Counted from the first letter of the stretch, positions 25,501 to 34,112 are shown. The stretch is 64,000 nucleotides of DNA from Microbacterium sp. Yaish 1 (GCF_002245215.1 NZ_NPMR01000002.1:1033557-1097556); one strand, 5' to 3'. Notes: generated from the letters alone by a model not told the origin. Numbers and translations: made by a program.

Positions 25501-27060
25501 CGTGCCGTCGCTCGCGGTGATCGTGTACTCGTACCAGCTCTTGCCGATGAGGTCGGCTGCGTTGACCACGAACGTCACCGTTCCATCGCCCGCGTCGAGG
25601 AGGTTGATGCGCGCCGGGGCGGGATCGACGTCGTTGGCAAGCTGCAGGGTCACTGTCCGCGCCAGCACGTCGTCGGTCACGGTCGCCGTGATGGCGAAGT
25701 CCGTGTCCGGCTGGATCTCGGCGGCAGTGCCGTCGACGATCGTCGGCGCCTGCGTGTCGGGCGCAACGATCATGAGACCGCCGGGAACCTGGTCTGGCTG
25801 CACGGCACCCGGCGACGCCGGGGCGAGGTCGACGATGCGCTGCGTCGCGACATCCGCTCCGACGGTGTAACGGATCCCCTGGTCGGCGACGGTGTCATCG
25901 GCGCCGTCGAGGTTGTACAGCGCGGTGCTGACGTGACGGCCGCTGTTGGTCTCGATCGCGATCCCGCGAGCCGAGCCGTTGGCCATGCCCGCCGAGGAGA
26001 TCTCGACGAGGTTCTCTCCCGCGACGAGCCGCGAGCCGAAGTGGTCGTTGAAGTCCGCGGCCGTCAGGGCGTCGTTGGCGCCGTTCTTGATCCAGAGCAC
26101 GAGCGTGTCACCGCCGGGGATCACGACGTCGCCGGGCACGGCCGGCCACACGCTCGACGAGCCCTCGACGGGGTACAGGTAATCGATCGTGTAGTCGGAG
26201 AAGTCGATCGGATCGCTCGAGGCGTTGTACACCTCGATGAACTCGAAGGCGTCCGAGCCGGCGACGTTGGCCGAGTCGGGCAGCAGCTCGGTGATCTGCA
26301 GTGGTGCGGTGACGACGCTCGGGTCGGGCTGGGGGTCGAACCCGGGCTGTTCCCCGGGCTGCTCTCCCGCGGGCGGGGTGACGGCTTCGGGTGCCACGAG
26401 GCCCGGCGACGCCGCAGCCGGCTCGGCGAGGATGTCCATGCCGCCGTCGACACGCTCGGTCGGCAGGCGGAAGTGCGCCGACTGTCCGGCGGCCGCCGCG
26501 GTGCGCCCGTAGGTCGACCAGCCGACGATTCCGTCGTTCTGGAGGATGCGGATGCCGCGGGGCGCGCTGTTGGCCATCCCGGCCTGCCCCGTCACGCGCA
26601 CCACGGTGGTGTCGGCGCCGGCGCCCCAGTGCGCCCGGAAGTCGTCGATCGAGCGCGCGAAGGAGTCGACGCTCCCCGCGGTGTAGCTCAACCAGAACAC
26701 CACGGTCCCCCCGGCGGGGATGACGACCGGGGCGGTCACCGCGAGCGGGACGTCACGGGAGCGGTCGGCGCCGTCGGTGTACGTGTACGCGAACGAGACG
26801 CCCGCAGCCGCCAGGTCGACGTCGACGGGACCACGGTTGTGAACCTCGAAGAACTCGTAGTCGTCGACGCCGACGTTGTCGGGCGCGATCTCGGTCACGA
26901 CGAGCGAGCCGGACGGGGCCGCGTTCGCCGTGGGCACGCTCCCCGGGGGATGGACAGCTGCGAGCGCGGGTGCGGCGAGCGCGAGCGAGAGGGCTCCCGC
27001 GGCGAGCGTCGCCGTCGTCGCGATGGTCAGGAAACGGGCGCGTGGGCGCTCAGCGGGCAT
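22504..27060 (-). CDS. Giant cell-surface metallophosphoesterase with lamin-tail domains and LAATG anchor
   Basis: A 1518-residue secreted protein. A signal peptide ends near AALA (residues 30-35). Two lamin-tail-like beta domains follow (about 50-220 and 250-425, each with GMANxxxRGI), then Ig-like repeats (about 435-850). A calcineurin-type phosphoesterase domain occupies about 1052-1320 with WESDTQY (Asp1061), HTGDIID (1099-1105), GNHD (1135-1138), QHE (1218-1220) and GHYH (1252-1255): all metal ligands present. A Gly-rich linker (1426-1460) leads to LAATG (1478-1482), a hydrophobic helix and RRRAHRRGR: a sortase E-type sorting signal. GAAGGTGG supports ATG 27060. Substrate unknown; extracellular nucleotide or phosphoester scavenging is plausible. 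Confidence 0.8.
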   Translation of the reverse strand: MPAERPRARFLTIATTATLAAGALSLALAAPALAAVHPPGSVPTANAAPSGSLVVTEIAPDNVGVDDYEFFEVHNRGPVDVDLAAAGVSFAYTYTDGADRSRDVPLAVTAPVVIPAGGTVVFWLSYTAGSVDSFARSIDDFRAHWGAGADTTVVRVTGQAGMANSAPRGIRILQNDGIVGWSTYGRTAAAAGQSAHFRLPTERVDGGMDILAEPAAASPGLVAPEAVTPPAGEQPGEQPGFDPQPDPSVVTAPLQITELLPDSANVAGSDAFEFIEVYNASSDPIDFSDYTIDYLYPVEGSSSVWPAVPGDVVIPGGDTLVLWIKNGANDALTAADFNDHFGSRLVAGENLVEISSAGMANGSARGIAIETNSGRHVSTALYNLDGADDTVADQGIRYTVGADVATQRIVDLAPASPGAVQPDQVPGGLMIVAPDTQAPTIVDGTAAEIQPDTDFAITATVTDDVLARTVTLQLANDVDPAPARINLLDAGDGTVTFVVNAADLIGKSWYEYTITASDGTNSTSTQTRRVPVAGVDTNPVRLNLEDGRFVSGTTEIVAAGDAYPSPIELTIDGAAVETTPTLEDEPRFVFDTTNVNYYFKNGVRIGDDVLNIFEIGTQGWETIVTPVPVEYVVRGDELVVSVWAGTKKAPEIDLAENNDDFEIRGLRLVLPDGRTLTPLGYDDPAAVLRMGDSVTDAGAATGKLDYYEARFALPDDAFAGLSASWDTTARADGAAVVAASDGETTVSRTVTVDNTAPVVTSQIVDGTAYQGPILIDAEIADAGSGVASTVARLDGTEIALPHETSSVDLAAGEHRVEITATDHVGNTDTWTATFTTYDEQPSAGALAPAEGAEVPAGDVTLQAKVEDPTGDVLDVSFLEGRRLDLSDGDVSAQAGTVQDARAVDRAEAEQLTADDLRTLAAVDGVSEEISSDRAFPYQSFDVAVADADAGSDVRSTWSGHADAGATVILYVQRADGSGWDEVDRHVSAADDESFSLDAVVAVDDYAFAGADGAGRVVRMLVQHSEGFAGADLSDRTTPVAPHNAADVPRSEFDFTLAWESDTQYYNENTLPGEPYRHQQAIHSYLLDRRDELNLQYLFHTGDIIDDYDVMEQWERADPEYRRLDEAGLPYGVLAGNHDVGHHLEDYTNYSAYFGEDRYAGNPWYGGSFEDNRGHYDLISAGGIDFLMLYTGWLPGDASIAWMNEVLAQYPDRVAIIAQHEFILTTGGLGAIPQRVMDEVVATNPNVRMVFSGHYHDAFLREDAFDDDGDGVDDRSVYSMLFDYQGLPEGGLGFLRLLHFDNEGRQMLVRTYSPSLDVYNSDEPSLLGPAGAGDYSQQEFALTYDQLRIEPGTRTLGTDAFSAEVLGGTEIATFSDVASGSILSAAWPLAEEGERGWYVRTSDPFGAVDDSRVSLFTVTAAVEPENPGDGSGGGSDPGAGGGAGGGIGGGTGGVPSGGTGAADPEAAGAAAGAGARRDLAATGGDGATAVTATGIALVLLTGGVFLTVIRRRAHRRGRV

Positions 27061-27096
27061 GACAAGCCACCTTCGGTGCAAGAGGGATGCCGCCGA

Positions 27097-27134
27097 CGGT
27101 AGGGACCGCGCGCGATCACCGAGTGAACGATCAC
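27097..27134. promoter_or_regulatory. Regulatory region between phosphoesterase and chrA
   Basis: TACCGT on the minus strand (27102-27097) could be the -10 of the phosphoesterase gene. GTGA-ACGA-TCAC (27123-27134) is a 12-nt inverted repeat just upstream of it. Evidence is weak. Nothing else is recognised in the 175-nt gap. Confidence 0.3.
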
Positions 27135-27235
27135 GCCCCGAGAGGTGTCCGCGCGGTGACGTGCCGCGTCATCTGGGTGTGCTAGTCGCGCGTGGCGTTC
27201 ACCCCGTGTTCACGGATCGATGGTGCGCTGGACGG

Positions 27236-28441
27236 GTGTCGAATCTCGCCGCCGTGTTCGCGGTGTTCCTGCGCCTCGGACTGACGTCCTTCGGTGGCCC
27301 GGTCGCACACCTCGGCTACTTCCGCGACGAGTTCGTGACCCGTCGACGCTGGATCGGCGATCGGACCTACGGCGAGCTCGTGGCGCTGTGCCAGTTCCTG
27401 CCGGGCCCCGCGTCGAGCCAGGTGGGGTTCGCGATCGGCCTGCGCCGCGCGGGACTCGCGGGAGCGGCGGCGGCGTTCGCCGCGTTCACCCTGCCCTCCG
27501 CTGCCCTCATGGTCTGGGCGGCGAGTGGGATCGGCGCCATGACGGGCCCCATCGCGACCGGAGTCATCGACGGGCTCAAGGTGGTCGCGGTCGCCGTCGT
27601 CGCGCACGCCGTCTGGGGCATGGCGCGCAGCCTCGCGCCCGACCGCCCACGCGGAACGATCGCGATCGCGGCGGCCGTCGGGGTCGCGCTGGTGGGCGGC
27701 CCGCTCGCCCCGTTCGGCGTGATCGCCCTCGGAGCGATCGCGGGGGCCCTCTGGCTCGCCGAGGGCGCCATCGCGTCGTCCGACGCCGCCGCCGCGGACG
27801 ACGGCCTTCCCAGCGCGGGCACCCGCGTCGGGATCGCCGCGCTCGCGACCCTGGTCGCTCTCCTCGTCGCGAGCCCGATCGCGGCCCGGATGACGGGCGA
27901 CGGCTCGATCGCGCTGTTCGATGCCTTCCTGCGCTCCGGGGCGCTCGTCTTCGGTGGCGGCCACGTGGTCCTCCCCCTGCTCGAGAGCGCCGTCGTCGGG
28001 CCGGGCTGGGTCGATGCCGAGACGTTCCTCGCCGGCTATGGCGCCGCGCAGGCCCTGCCCGGCCCGCTCTTCGCCTTCGCCGCTTATCTCGGGGCGCTCG
28101 CGAGCGTCGGCCCGGGCGGCGTGGCCGGGGCGGCGATCGCGCTCGTCGGGATCTTCCTCCCCGGTTTCCTGCTGCTTCTCGGTGCCCTGCCGGTGTGGGC
28201 CGTCCTGCGACGACGCGCGCGGGCGCGCGGTCTCGTGCGGGGGGCCAGCGCCGCCGTCGTCGGCATCCTGGCCGCGGCGCTCTACGACCCGGTCTTCACG
28301 ACGTCGGTCACCCGCGCCGACCACTTCGCGCTCGCCCTGGTCTGCTTCGGGCTTCTGACCCTCTGGCGCTGCCCCGCTTGGGTGGTCGTGGTGCTCGGCG
28401 CCGCCGCCGGTGCGGCCGCCGGTGCGCTGATCAGCGGCTGA
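27236..28441 (+). CDS. chrA: Chromate transporter ChrA, two-domain form
   Basis: A 401-residue CHR-family permease built of two homologous halves. Half one: FLRLGLTSFGGPVAHLGYFRDEF and LCQFLPGPASSQVGFAIG; half two: FLRSGALVFGGGHVVLPLLE and AAQALPGPLFAFAAYLG. Around ten to twelve helices. It exports chromate, giving Cr(VI) tolerance, although many long-chain ChrA proteins have not been tested. The GTG at 27236 is set by the family's N terminus. Its last 11 nt overlap the convergent MFS gene. Confidence 0.85.
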   Translation: MSNLAAVFAVFLRLGLTSFGGPVAHLGYFRDEFVTRRRWIGDRTYGELVALCQFLPGPASSQVGFAIGLRRAGLAGAAAAFAAFTLPSAALMVWAASGIGAMTGPIATGVIDGLKVVAVAVVAHAVWGMARSLAPDRPRGTIAIAAAVGVALVGGPLAPFGVIALGAIAGALWLAEGAIASSDAAAADDGLPSAGTRVGIAALATLVALLVASPIAARMTGDGSIALFDAFLRSGALVFGGGHVVLPLLESAVVGPGWVDAETFLAGYGAAQALPGPLFAFAAYLGALASVGPGGVAGAAIALVGIFLPGFLLLLGALPVWAVLRRRARARGLVRGASAAVVGILAAALYDPVFTTSVTRADHFALALVCFGLLTLWRCPAWVVVVLGAAAGAAAGALISG

Positions 28442-29708
28442 CGAGCGACGGCGCGGAGCGGGCTCCGCGCGGCATCCCTGCACCATCGCCCGTGCGCTCG
28501 CGGCGTTCGATGGCGAGGTTGACGACTCCGAGCGCGAGCACGAGGACCGCCGCGATCGTGGGCAGCAGCATCGCGAGCCGCACCTCGCCGGCCTCGGCGA
28601 TCGCCCCCGTCACGGCCGACGCGAGCGCCTGGGCCAGCGTGAGTGCCGATCCGAGGAGTGTCATCGTCGTCGCCGAGCGGCCGACGGGGCTGCGGTGCCC
28701 GGCGATGCTGAACAGCGTCACGAGGGTCGGCCCGACCCCGAGCCCCATCAGCAGCAGCATGACGATGACCGCCCCGAGCGAGTCCGAGGCGGCGTAACCA
28801 CCGGCCGAGACCGCGAGGACGGCTGCGAAGACGAGCCAGCGGTGGCGCAGCGCGAAGCGGGACGGCAGCAGCACGACGGCGAGCGCGAGAGCGGCCGAGC
28901 CGATCCCCATCAGCCCGTACAGGAGCCCTGCCTCGACGTCGTCGCCCGCGGTCTGCGCGAACGCGGTGAGGGATGTCAGCGTCGCGCCGAAGAAGAGCCC
29001 CACGCCGAAGGTGCCCGCGACCAGGACGAGGATGCGCGGACGCAGCACCTGCGAGATGGGCGCCCGCTCCTCGCTCTCGCCGGGGTCGAGCGCCGTCGCC
29101 GCGATCCGCCCGCTCGGGTGGAGGGCGAAGGCGGTGACGAAGACGAGGCTGAGGGCTGCGGCGATCGCGATCGGGGCCCAGGGCGCGATGACGGCCGCGA
29201 GGATGCCGACCAGGAACGGACCGATGACGAAGGCCGTCTCGTCAGCCGCCGACTCGTACGACATCACGCGCGAGAGCGTGCGCGGACGGTGCTCGGCACC
29301 GAGACGCGCCCGGATGATGCCCATGAGCCGGCTGCGCGACATGGCTGCGGCCTGCGGTGCGGTCAGACCGATCGCCGCGGCGGCGGTCAGGATGAGCGGA
29401 TCGGGCGATCCGGCCGTGACGACGACCGGGAAGACGCCCAGGAGGATGCCGTTGAGGATGCCCAGGGGAACGAGCACCTTCCGCTGGCCGAAGCGGTCGA
29501 CCGCGTCTCCGATGACGGGGCCGGCGATGACGACGCCGATGCCGACGGCTGCCGAGGTGAGCCCGCCGAGCCCCACGGATCCGGTCGCCGAGACGACGAG
29601 GGTGAGGACGCCCACGACCATCATCGCGAAGGGGAGCCGGGCGATGAACGCGATCGGGAAGAACACCCAACCCGTGTGGTGGATCAGGGAACGATCATTC
29701 GACGTCAT
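28431..29708 (-). CDS. MFS transporter
   Basis: A 425-residue major facilitator protein with twelve predicted helices. The loop 2-3 motif GDAVDRFGQRKVLV (about residues 67-80) and a long cytoplasmic loop around 200-225 (LDPGESEERAPISQVLRPR) are visible. Loop MSRSRLMGIIRARLGAEHRPRTLSRVMSYESAADE resembles the drug-exporter branch. Substrate not predictable. GGAGGC sits just before ATG 29708. The stop overlaps the 3' end of chrA. Confidence 0.75.
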   Translation of the reverse strand: MTSNDRSLIHHTGWVFFPIAFIARLPFAMMVVGVLTLVVSATGSVGLGGLTSAAVGIGVVIAGPVIGDAVDRFGQRKVLVPLGILNGILLGVFPVVVTAGSPDPLILTAAAAIGLTAPQAAAMSRSRLMGIIRARLGAEHRPRTLSRVMSYESAADETAFVIGPFLVGILAAVIAPWAPIAIAAALSLVFVTAFALHPSGRIAATALDPGESEERAPISQVLRPRILVLVAGTFGVGLFFGATLTSLTAFAQTAGDDVEAGLLYGLMGIGSAALALAVVLLPSRFALRHRWLVFAAVLAVSAGGYAASDSLGAVIVMLLLMGLGVGPTLVTLFSIAGHRSPVGRSATTMTLLGSALTLAQALASAVTGAIAEAGEVRLAMLLPTIAAVLVLALGVVNLAIERRERTGDGAGMPRGARSAPSLVSR

Positions 29709-29808
29709 GCATGCCTCCGAGCAGTCAGCTCGTTCTCACGTGCCGCCTTGCTCCGTCAGCAGGTAGTTGCATCGCTTCGTCCGGGCCGGCGCCGCGGACT
29801 GCTCGATT

Positions 29809-31098
29809 CTACCGGCGGAACAGCTCCTCGGCCACGAGCGAGAGATCGTGCAGGTCGGAGACGCCCGCGAGCTCGCGCGCCGAGTGCATCGAGAGGATCG
29901 GGATGCCGACGTCGACGGTGCGGATGCCGAGGCGCGTGGCGGTGATCGGGCCGATGGTCGAGCCGCAGGGGACGCTGTTGTTCGAGACGAACTCCTGGCT
30001 GGCGACGCCCGCTGCCTCGCACCACCCGTTCCACGCCGCCGCCCCGACGCCGTCGGTCGCGTAGCGCTGGTTGGCGTTGATCTTCAGGATCGGCCCCGAT
30101 CCCAGCACCGGCAGTACGACGGGGTCGTGCTTGTGGACGTAGTTCGGGTGCACCGAGTGCCCGACGTCGCTCGAGACGCACCAGGATGCCGCCAGGGCGC
30201 GCATCCCCTCCTCGCGATCGGCCCCGAGACCGAGCTGGATGCGCTCGATGACGTCGGCGAGGAAGGGTCCGGCCGCACCGGAGCGGGTCGCCGACCCGAC
30301 CTCCTCGTGGTCGAAGACGGCGAGCATCGCGATGTGCCCGGCGTCGAAGCCTGCGGCGGCTCGCTCCAGCGCGACGACGCCAGCATGGACGGAGGCGAGG
30401 TCATCCAGCCGCCCGGCCGCGAAGAAGACGTCGCCCGCACCGAAGACCGAGCCCTGGGCGGCATCGGCCGTCACGACGTCGTAGCCGCGAATGCGGGCGG
30501 CATCCACTCCCGCCTCGCGGGCGAGCTCGCCGAGCAGATCGGCGGAGTCTGCGGACCCGAGCCCCCACACGGGCTGCGTCTGCGTCTGCTTGTCGAGCGC
30601 GAGATGATCGTTCGCCTCGCGGTCGAGGTGGATGGCGAGCTGGGGCAGGCGGAGGAGCGGGCCCGTCGCGGTGAGCACCGCAGTGCCGTCGTCGAGCACG
30701 AGACGGCCGGCCAGCCGCAGCTCGCGGTCGAGCCACGAGTTGAGCAGCGGTCCGCCGTAGACCTCGACCCCGGCTTGCAGCCAGCCGAGCCGGCCGGTGG
30801 TGGGGCGGGGCTTGAGCTTGAAGGCGGGCGAGTCGCTGTGCGCGCCGAACACCCGGACGGGCGTCACCGCCGTCGCCGCTGCCGGCACGATCCACGCGAG
30901 CACGGCGCCGTCGCGCACCACCAGGTAGCGCCCGCCCGGCTGCTCCGGCCAGCGCTCGTCCTCGGACAGCTCGGTGAAGCCCGCGGCGACGAGGCGACGG
31001 GCAACCTCCGCGGCGGCGTGGAAGCTCGACGGCGACGCTGCGACGAAGTCGGCGAGGTCGTCGACGTGGGAGCGGGCGGCGGCGGTGACGGCGGACAC
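29809..31098 (-). CDS. M18 family aminopeptidase
   Basis: A 429-residue cytosolic zinc aminopeptidase of the aspartyl aminopeptidase family. Metal and active-site segments: FGAHSDSPAFKLKPRP (His-Asp), GRLDDLAS, FDHEEVGS (catalytic and ligand Glu), VSSDVGHSVHPNY and GIPILSMHSARELAG (last His ligand). The family removes N-terminal acidic residues. AGGAG lies 6 nt before the GTG at 31098, which decides against an ATG at 31176 that would run into the M15 gene. Confidence 0.85.
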   Translation of the reverse strand: MSAVTAAARSHVDDLADFVAASPSSFHAAAEVARRLVAAGFTELSEDERWPEQPGGRYLVVRDGAVLAWIVPAAATAVTPVRVFGAHSDSPAFKLKPRPTTGRLGWLQAGVEVYGGPLLNSWLDRELRLAGRLVLDDGTAVLTATGPLLRLPQLAIHLDREANDHLALDKQTQTQPVWGLGSADSADLLGELAREAGVDAARIRGYDVVTADAAQGSVFGAGDVFFAAGRLDDLASVHAGVVALERAAAGFDAGHIAMLAVFDHEEVGSATRSGAAGPFLADVIERIQLGLGADREEGMRALAASWCVSSDVGHSVHPNYVHKHDPVVLPVLGSGPILKINANQRYATDGVGAAAWNGWCEAAGVASQEFVSNNSVPCGSTIGPITATRLGIRTVDVGIPILSMHSARELAGVSDLHDLSLVAEELFRR

Positions 31099-31162
31099 GG
31101 TGACTCCTGGATCGTTGAGGGGCTCTCTCGATCGTAGGCGCACCCGCCGCCGCGGCCCGGGC

Positions 31163-31858
31163 TCAGCCGTTGGCATCGGTGCGCATCGGCGGGCACTCCG
31201 ATCCCGGCGTGGTCGCCAACTCGAAATGCCAGGGCTCGTTGCCGTAGGTCTGACAGATGCCGAACTCCGAGCCGTAGGAGATCAGCCAGTACTGCGCGTC
31301 GACGGGTCCGATGTCGATGGCGTCGCCGCTGACGTGACGTGACTGCTCGGGCGTGGCGACGTAGGCACGGGCGGTCTCCTCCCCCACCGAAGCGATGCGG
31401 TCGTCGAGGAGCCATTGCTGATACGCCGCGCTGCGCCAGCCACTCGTGACCCCGAGGCGGATGCCGTCGTCGGCGGCACGTGCCTCGGCGGCGCGCATCG
31501 CCGCGAGCAGCTCGGGGTTCAGTCGTGAGATGGCCGGCAGGTCGTCGTCCCACAGACTCACCTGCACCCCGTCCTCGATGAAGCCGTCGTCGACCGACGG
31601 CGTGAAGACCGTGCCCGGGAAGACCGGCGGCATCGGCGGCAGCTGAAGACCCGATGAACCGGCGAGCGCACCGATGACGGACGCGCCGAGGGCGACCGCA
31701 CCCGCGACGGCAACCGCGCCGAGAGCGAGACGGCGACGGCGAACACGACGGGACGTCCGCGCTCGCGGGCGCGGTGGCACGAAAGTCACCCGCCGTCCGG
31801 GCTCGGTCGTCGGCAGCGTGAGCGGGCGGGTCGGAACCGGGGCGGAGGAAGTGCTCAT
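31163..31858 (-). CDS. M15 family D-alanyl-D-alanine carboxypeptidase (VanY-like)
   Basis: A 231-residue membrane-anchored or secreted peptidase. A basic N terminus (28-43) precedes one hydrophobic helix (44-66). The catalytic domain has SGWRSAAYQQWL (139-150), the zinc motif SRHVSGDAID (His175, Asp182) and EPWHFEL (catalytic Glu208, His211). Such enzymes trim the terminal D-Ala of peptidoglycan stems. Without vanHAX neighbours this is housekeeping wall maintenance rather than vancomycin resistance. Divergent from a two-component system, a common pairing for envelope genes. Confidence 0.8.
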   Translation of the reverse strand: MSTSSAPVPTRPLTLPTTEPGRRVTFVPPRPRARTSRRVRRRRLALGAVAVAGAVALGASVIGALAGSSGLQLPPMPPVFPGTVFTPSVDDGFIEDGVQVSLWDDDLPAISRLNPELLAAMRAAEARAADDGIRLGVTSGWRSAAYQQWLLDDRIASVGEETARAYVATPEQSRHVSGDAIDIGPVDAQYWLISYGSEFGICQTYGNEPWHFELATTPGSECPPMRTDANG

Positions 31859-31932
31859 GATCCCAGTGGATGAGAGCGGATGTTGCACCGGTGTCGCTGA
31901 TTCCGCATACGCCCGCGATACATGCGCACGCC

Positions 31933-31938
31933 TATCCT
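31933..31938 (+). promoter_or_regulatory. Leaderless -10 box (TATCCT)
   Basis: TATCCT 6 nt before ATG 31945 of the response regulator. Confidence 0.5.
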
Positions 31939-31944
31939 GAGGCC

Positions 31945-32613
31945 ATGCGTGTGCTGATCGTCGAGGACGAGCTCTTCCTCGCCGAGGCGATCCGCGACGG
32001 CCTCCGCCTCGAGGCCATCTCGGCCGACCTCGCCGCCGACGGCGATACCGCGCTCGAGCAGCTGACGATCACCGCGTACGACGTGGTCGTGCTCGACCGC
32101 GACATCCCCGGCCCGAACGGCGACGAGATCGCGCGCCACCTTTCCCAGCAGACCGGGGCGCCCCGCATCCTCATGCTGACCGCGGCCGATCGGCTGGATG
32201 ACAAAGCGTCGGGCTTCGAGTCCGGTGCCGACGACTACCTGACCAAGCCGTTCGCGATGCGCGAGCTCGTGCTGCGACTGCGCGCGCTGGCACGTCGCTC
32301 GACCAGCTCCGCTCCCCCGATCCGCGAGTTCGGCGGCGTGAGGCTCGATCCCTTCCGCCGCGAGGTCTACCGCGACGGACGGTACATCGCGCTGACACGC
32401 AAGCAGTTCGCCGTGCTCGAGGTGCTCCTCAGCGCCGGCGGTGGTGTCATCAGCGCCGAGGCGCTGCTCGAACGCGCCTGGGACGAGAACGCCGACCCGT
32501 TCACGAACGCGGTCCGCATCACGATCTCCACGCTGCGCAAACGGCTCGGCGAGCCCTGGGTCATCGAGACCGTGCCGGGTGTCGGATACCGGATGTCGGA
32601 CCCCGCGCCGTGA
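31945..32613 (+). CDS. OmpR family response regulator
   Basis: A 222-residue regulator. Receiver: acidic pocket Glu7-Asp8, phospho-acceptor Asp51 (VVVLDRDIPG), Thr79 and Lys101 (LTKPF). DNA-binding winged helix about 125-220: FGGVRLDPFRREVYRDGRYI, LTRKQFAVLEVLLSAGG and VRITISTLRKRLG, ending in VPGVGYRM. It overlaps the sensor kinase gene by 4 nt (GTGA), so the pair is translated together. Stimulus and targets unknown; the divergent M15 peptidase is a candidate target. Confidence 0.9.
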   Translation: MRVLIVEDELFLAEAIRDGLRLEAISADLAADGDTALEQLTITAYDVVVLDRDIPGPNGDEIARHLSQQTGAPRILMLTAADRLDDKASGFESGADDYLTKPFAMRELVLRLRALARRSTSSAPPIREFGGVRLDPFRREVYRDGRYIALTRKQFAVLEVLLSAGGGVISAEALLERAWDENADPFTNAVRITISTLRKRLGEPWVIETVPGVGYRMSDPAP

Positions 32614-33713
32614 TCGCCCGCCGCCGAGGACTCTCCCTCCGGGTTTCGCTCACCCTCAGCTACGCCGGGTTCCTCGTCGTCGCCGGCGCGGTGCTCTTCG
32701 GCGTCGGCTTGCTGGCCCTGCGGTTCGTGCCGAGCGGCGACCTGTTCAGTCAGTCGACGGGCGGGTGGGCGCCCGGTCGCGGCGACCTCACCGACGTCTT
32801 CGTCAAGTACGCGTGGTGGGCTCTGGCCGTCCTCATCGTCGTGGGACTCGTCGGCGGCTGGTTCCTCGCGGGATGGATGCTCGCTCCGCTCGGACGGATC
32901 ACCGGGGTGGTCGGCCGGGCCGATGCCGGAACGCTTCACCGCCGAATCGCGCTGCGCGGACGCCGGAACGAGCTGACCGACCTCGCCGACGCATTCGACG
33001 ACATGCTCGATCGGATCGAACGCGCTGTCGCAGAGGAGTCGCGGTTCGCCGCGAACGCATCGCACGAGCTGCGCACGCCGCACGCCGTCATCCGCACGAT
33101 CGTGGAGGTCGCGCGAGCCGATCCGGAGGGGCGCGACGTCGACCTCGTCCTGAGCAGGATCGCCGAGACGAACGAGCGGGCGATCGCGACGACGGAGGCA
33201 CTGCTCGATCTCGCACGTGCCGGCCGCACCGGCCTGAGCTTCGAGCAGGTCGACCTCGCCGCCCTCACGGAACGGGTCGCCGCCGACGTGCGCGACCCCG
33301 ACGCTTCGGCGACGCACCGACCGTCACCGAGCATCCGGGTGGAGCCGGGGCCGGCGGTCGCCCACGGCAACGCCGCCCTGCTCGGGCAGCTCGTGTCGAA
33401 CCTCGTCACCAACGCCATGCTCCACAACGTCCCCGACGGCGGCGAGATCGCGGTGCGGACGCGCACGGCACCGGACGGGTGGGCGCTGCTCGAGATCGCG
33501 AACACCGGGCCCGAGCTCGATCCGGCTCGCGTCGCGACGCTGACGGAGCCGTTCGTCCGGGCGGGCGATCGCACCCGCCCGGCATCCGACCGCGGCGTCG
33601 GCCTCGGGCTGACCATCGTCGCGACCATCGTCCGCAGCCACCGCGGCGATCTGCGCATCATGCCGCGCGAAGGCGGCGGCCTGCTCGTCCGTGTGGCGCT
33701 GCCGAGCGCGTGA
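32610..33713 (+). CDS. Sensor histidine kinase
   Basis: A 367-residue membrane kinase. Helices at about 14-38 and 68-92 flank a short (about 30-residue) extracellular loop, so it probably senses membrane state or a partner rather than binding a large ligand. HAMP about 93-143; dimerisation box SHELRTP with phospho-acceptor His152; N box LVSNLVTNAMLHN; G boxes NTGPEL and DRGVGLGLTIV. One oddity: the residues after His152 read ELRTPHAV rather than the more usual ELRTPLA. Confidence 0.88.
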   Translation: MIARRRGLSLRVSLTLSYAGFLVVAGAVLFGVGLLALRFVPSGDLFSQSTGGWAPGRGDLTDVFVKYAWWALAVLIVVGLVGGWFLAGWMLAPLGRITGVVGRADAGTLHRRIALRGRRNELTDLADAFDDMLDRIERAVAEESRFAANASHELRTPHAVIRTIVEVARADPEGRDVDLVLSRIAETNERAIATTEALLDLARAGRTGLSFEQVDLAALTERVAADVRDPDASATHRPSPSIRVEPGPAVAHGNAALLGQLVSNLVTNAMLHNVPDGGEIAVRTRTAPDGWALLEIANTGPELDPARVATLTEPFVRAGDRTRPASDRGVGLGLTIVATIVRSHRGDLRIMPREGGGLLVRVALPSA

Positions 33714-33719
33714 GCGTCC

Positions 33720-34028
33720 TCAGGCGGTCTCGGCCCGGCTCTGGCACTCGATGCACGCGGGAGCGTAGGGAACTGCTTCCAGACGTGCGGGAGCGATCGC
33801 GCGACCGCATCCGACGCACTGACCGTACGAGCCCGCACGAACGCGGTCCAGCGCCTCGCTGATCAGCGTGATCGCGGCGCGGTGCGATGCGGCGGCCTGA
33901 TACGCCACCGGATCGACCGAGGGAACGGCACGCGGCTCGATATCCGCGAGCAGCTCACGGCGTTCCGCGAGGAGCGCTTCCAGACGCGTCCGGACGTCGC
34001 TCGACGTCGCTTCGGCTGTCTTCTCCAT
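33720..34028 (-). CDS. DksA/TraR-type C4 zinc-finger protein
   Basis: A 102-residue protein: a helical N-terminal part (RTRLEALLAERRELLADIEP) and a C-terminal four-cysteine finger CVGCGRAIAPARLEAVPYAP then CIEC. Layout is that of the short DksA/TraR family, which bind RNA polymerase through the secondary channel. The acidic coiled-coil tip residues of DksA are not obvious, so the function may differ. ATG 34028 follows GGAAG; an ATG at 34058 is possible. Its stop is 6 nt from the histidine kinase stop. The promoter is back-to-back with the gene at 34237. Confidence 0.75.
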   Translation of the reverse strand: MEKTAEATSSDVRTRLEALLAERRELLADIEPRAVPSVDPVAYQAAASHRAAITLISEALDRVRAGSYGQCVGCGRAIAPARLEAVPYAPACIECQSRAETA

Positions 34029-34063
34029 TTTTCTTCCGTTCTGCTTTTTGCGGTGCACGAAAA

Positions 34064-34101
34064 GCCCCGATCTCGAGCCCGCAAAGGCGAGATGACGGGG
34101 C
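34064..34101 (-). terminator. Leader hairpin with T-run upstream of DksA-like gene
   Basis: Read on the minus strand, GCCCCGTCATCTCG and CGAGATCGGGGC pair with a 2-nt bulge and are followed at once by TTTT. This has the form of an intrinsic terminator placed between the promoter and the start codon, so it may attenuate the DksA-like gene. Confidence 0.5.
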
Positions 34102-34112
34102 GGTGACCACCC

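Noticed and set aside
22504..27102. Long open frame on the strand opposite the phosphoesterase gene
   Set aside because: High-GC codon bias opens antisense frames. The translation has Arg/Val/Gly-rich composition without domains, while the minus strand has a full domain series and signals.
31163..31858. Vancomycin resistance function for the VanY-like peptidase
   Set aside because: No vanHAX genes are near and the enzyme is of ordinary wall-maturation type.
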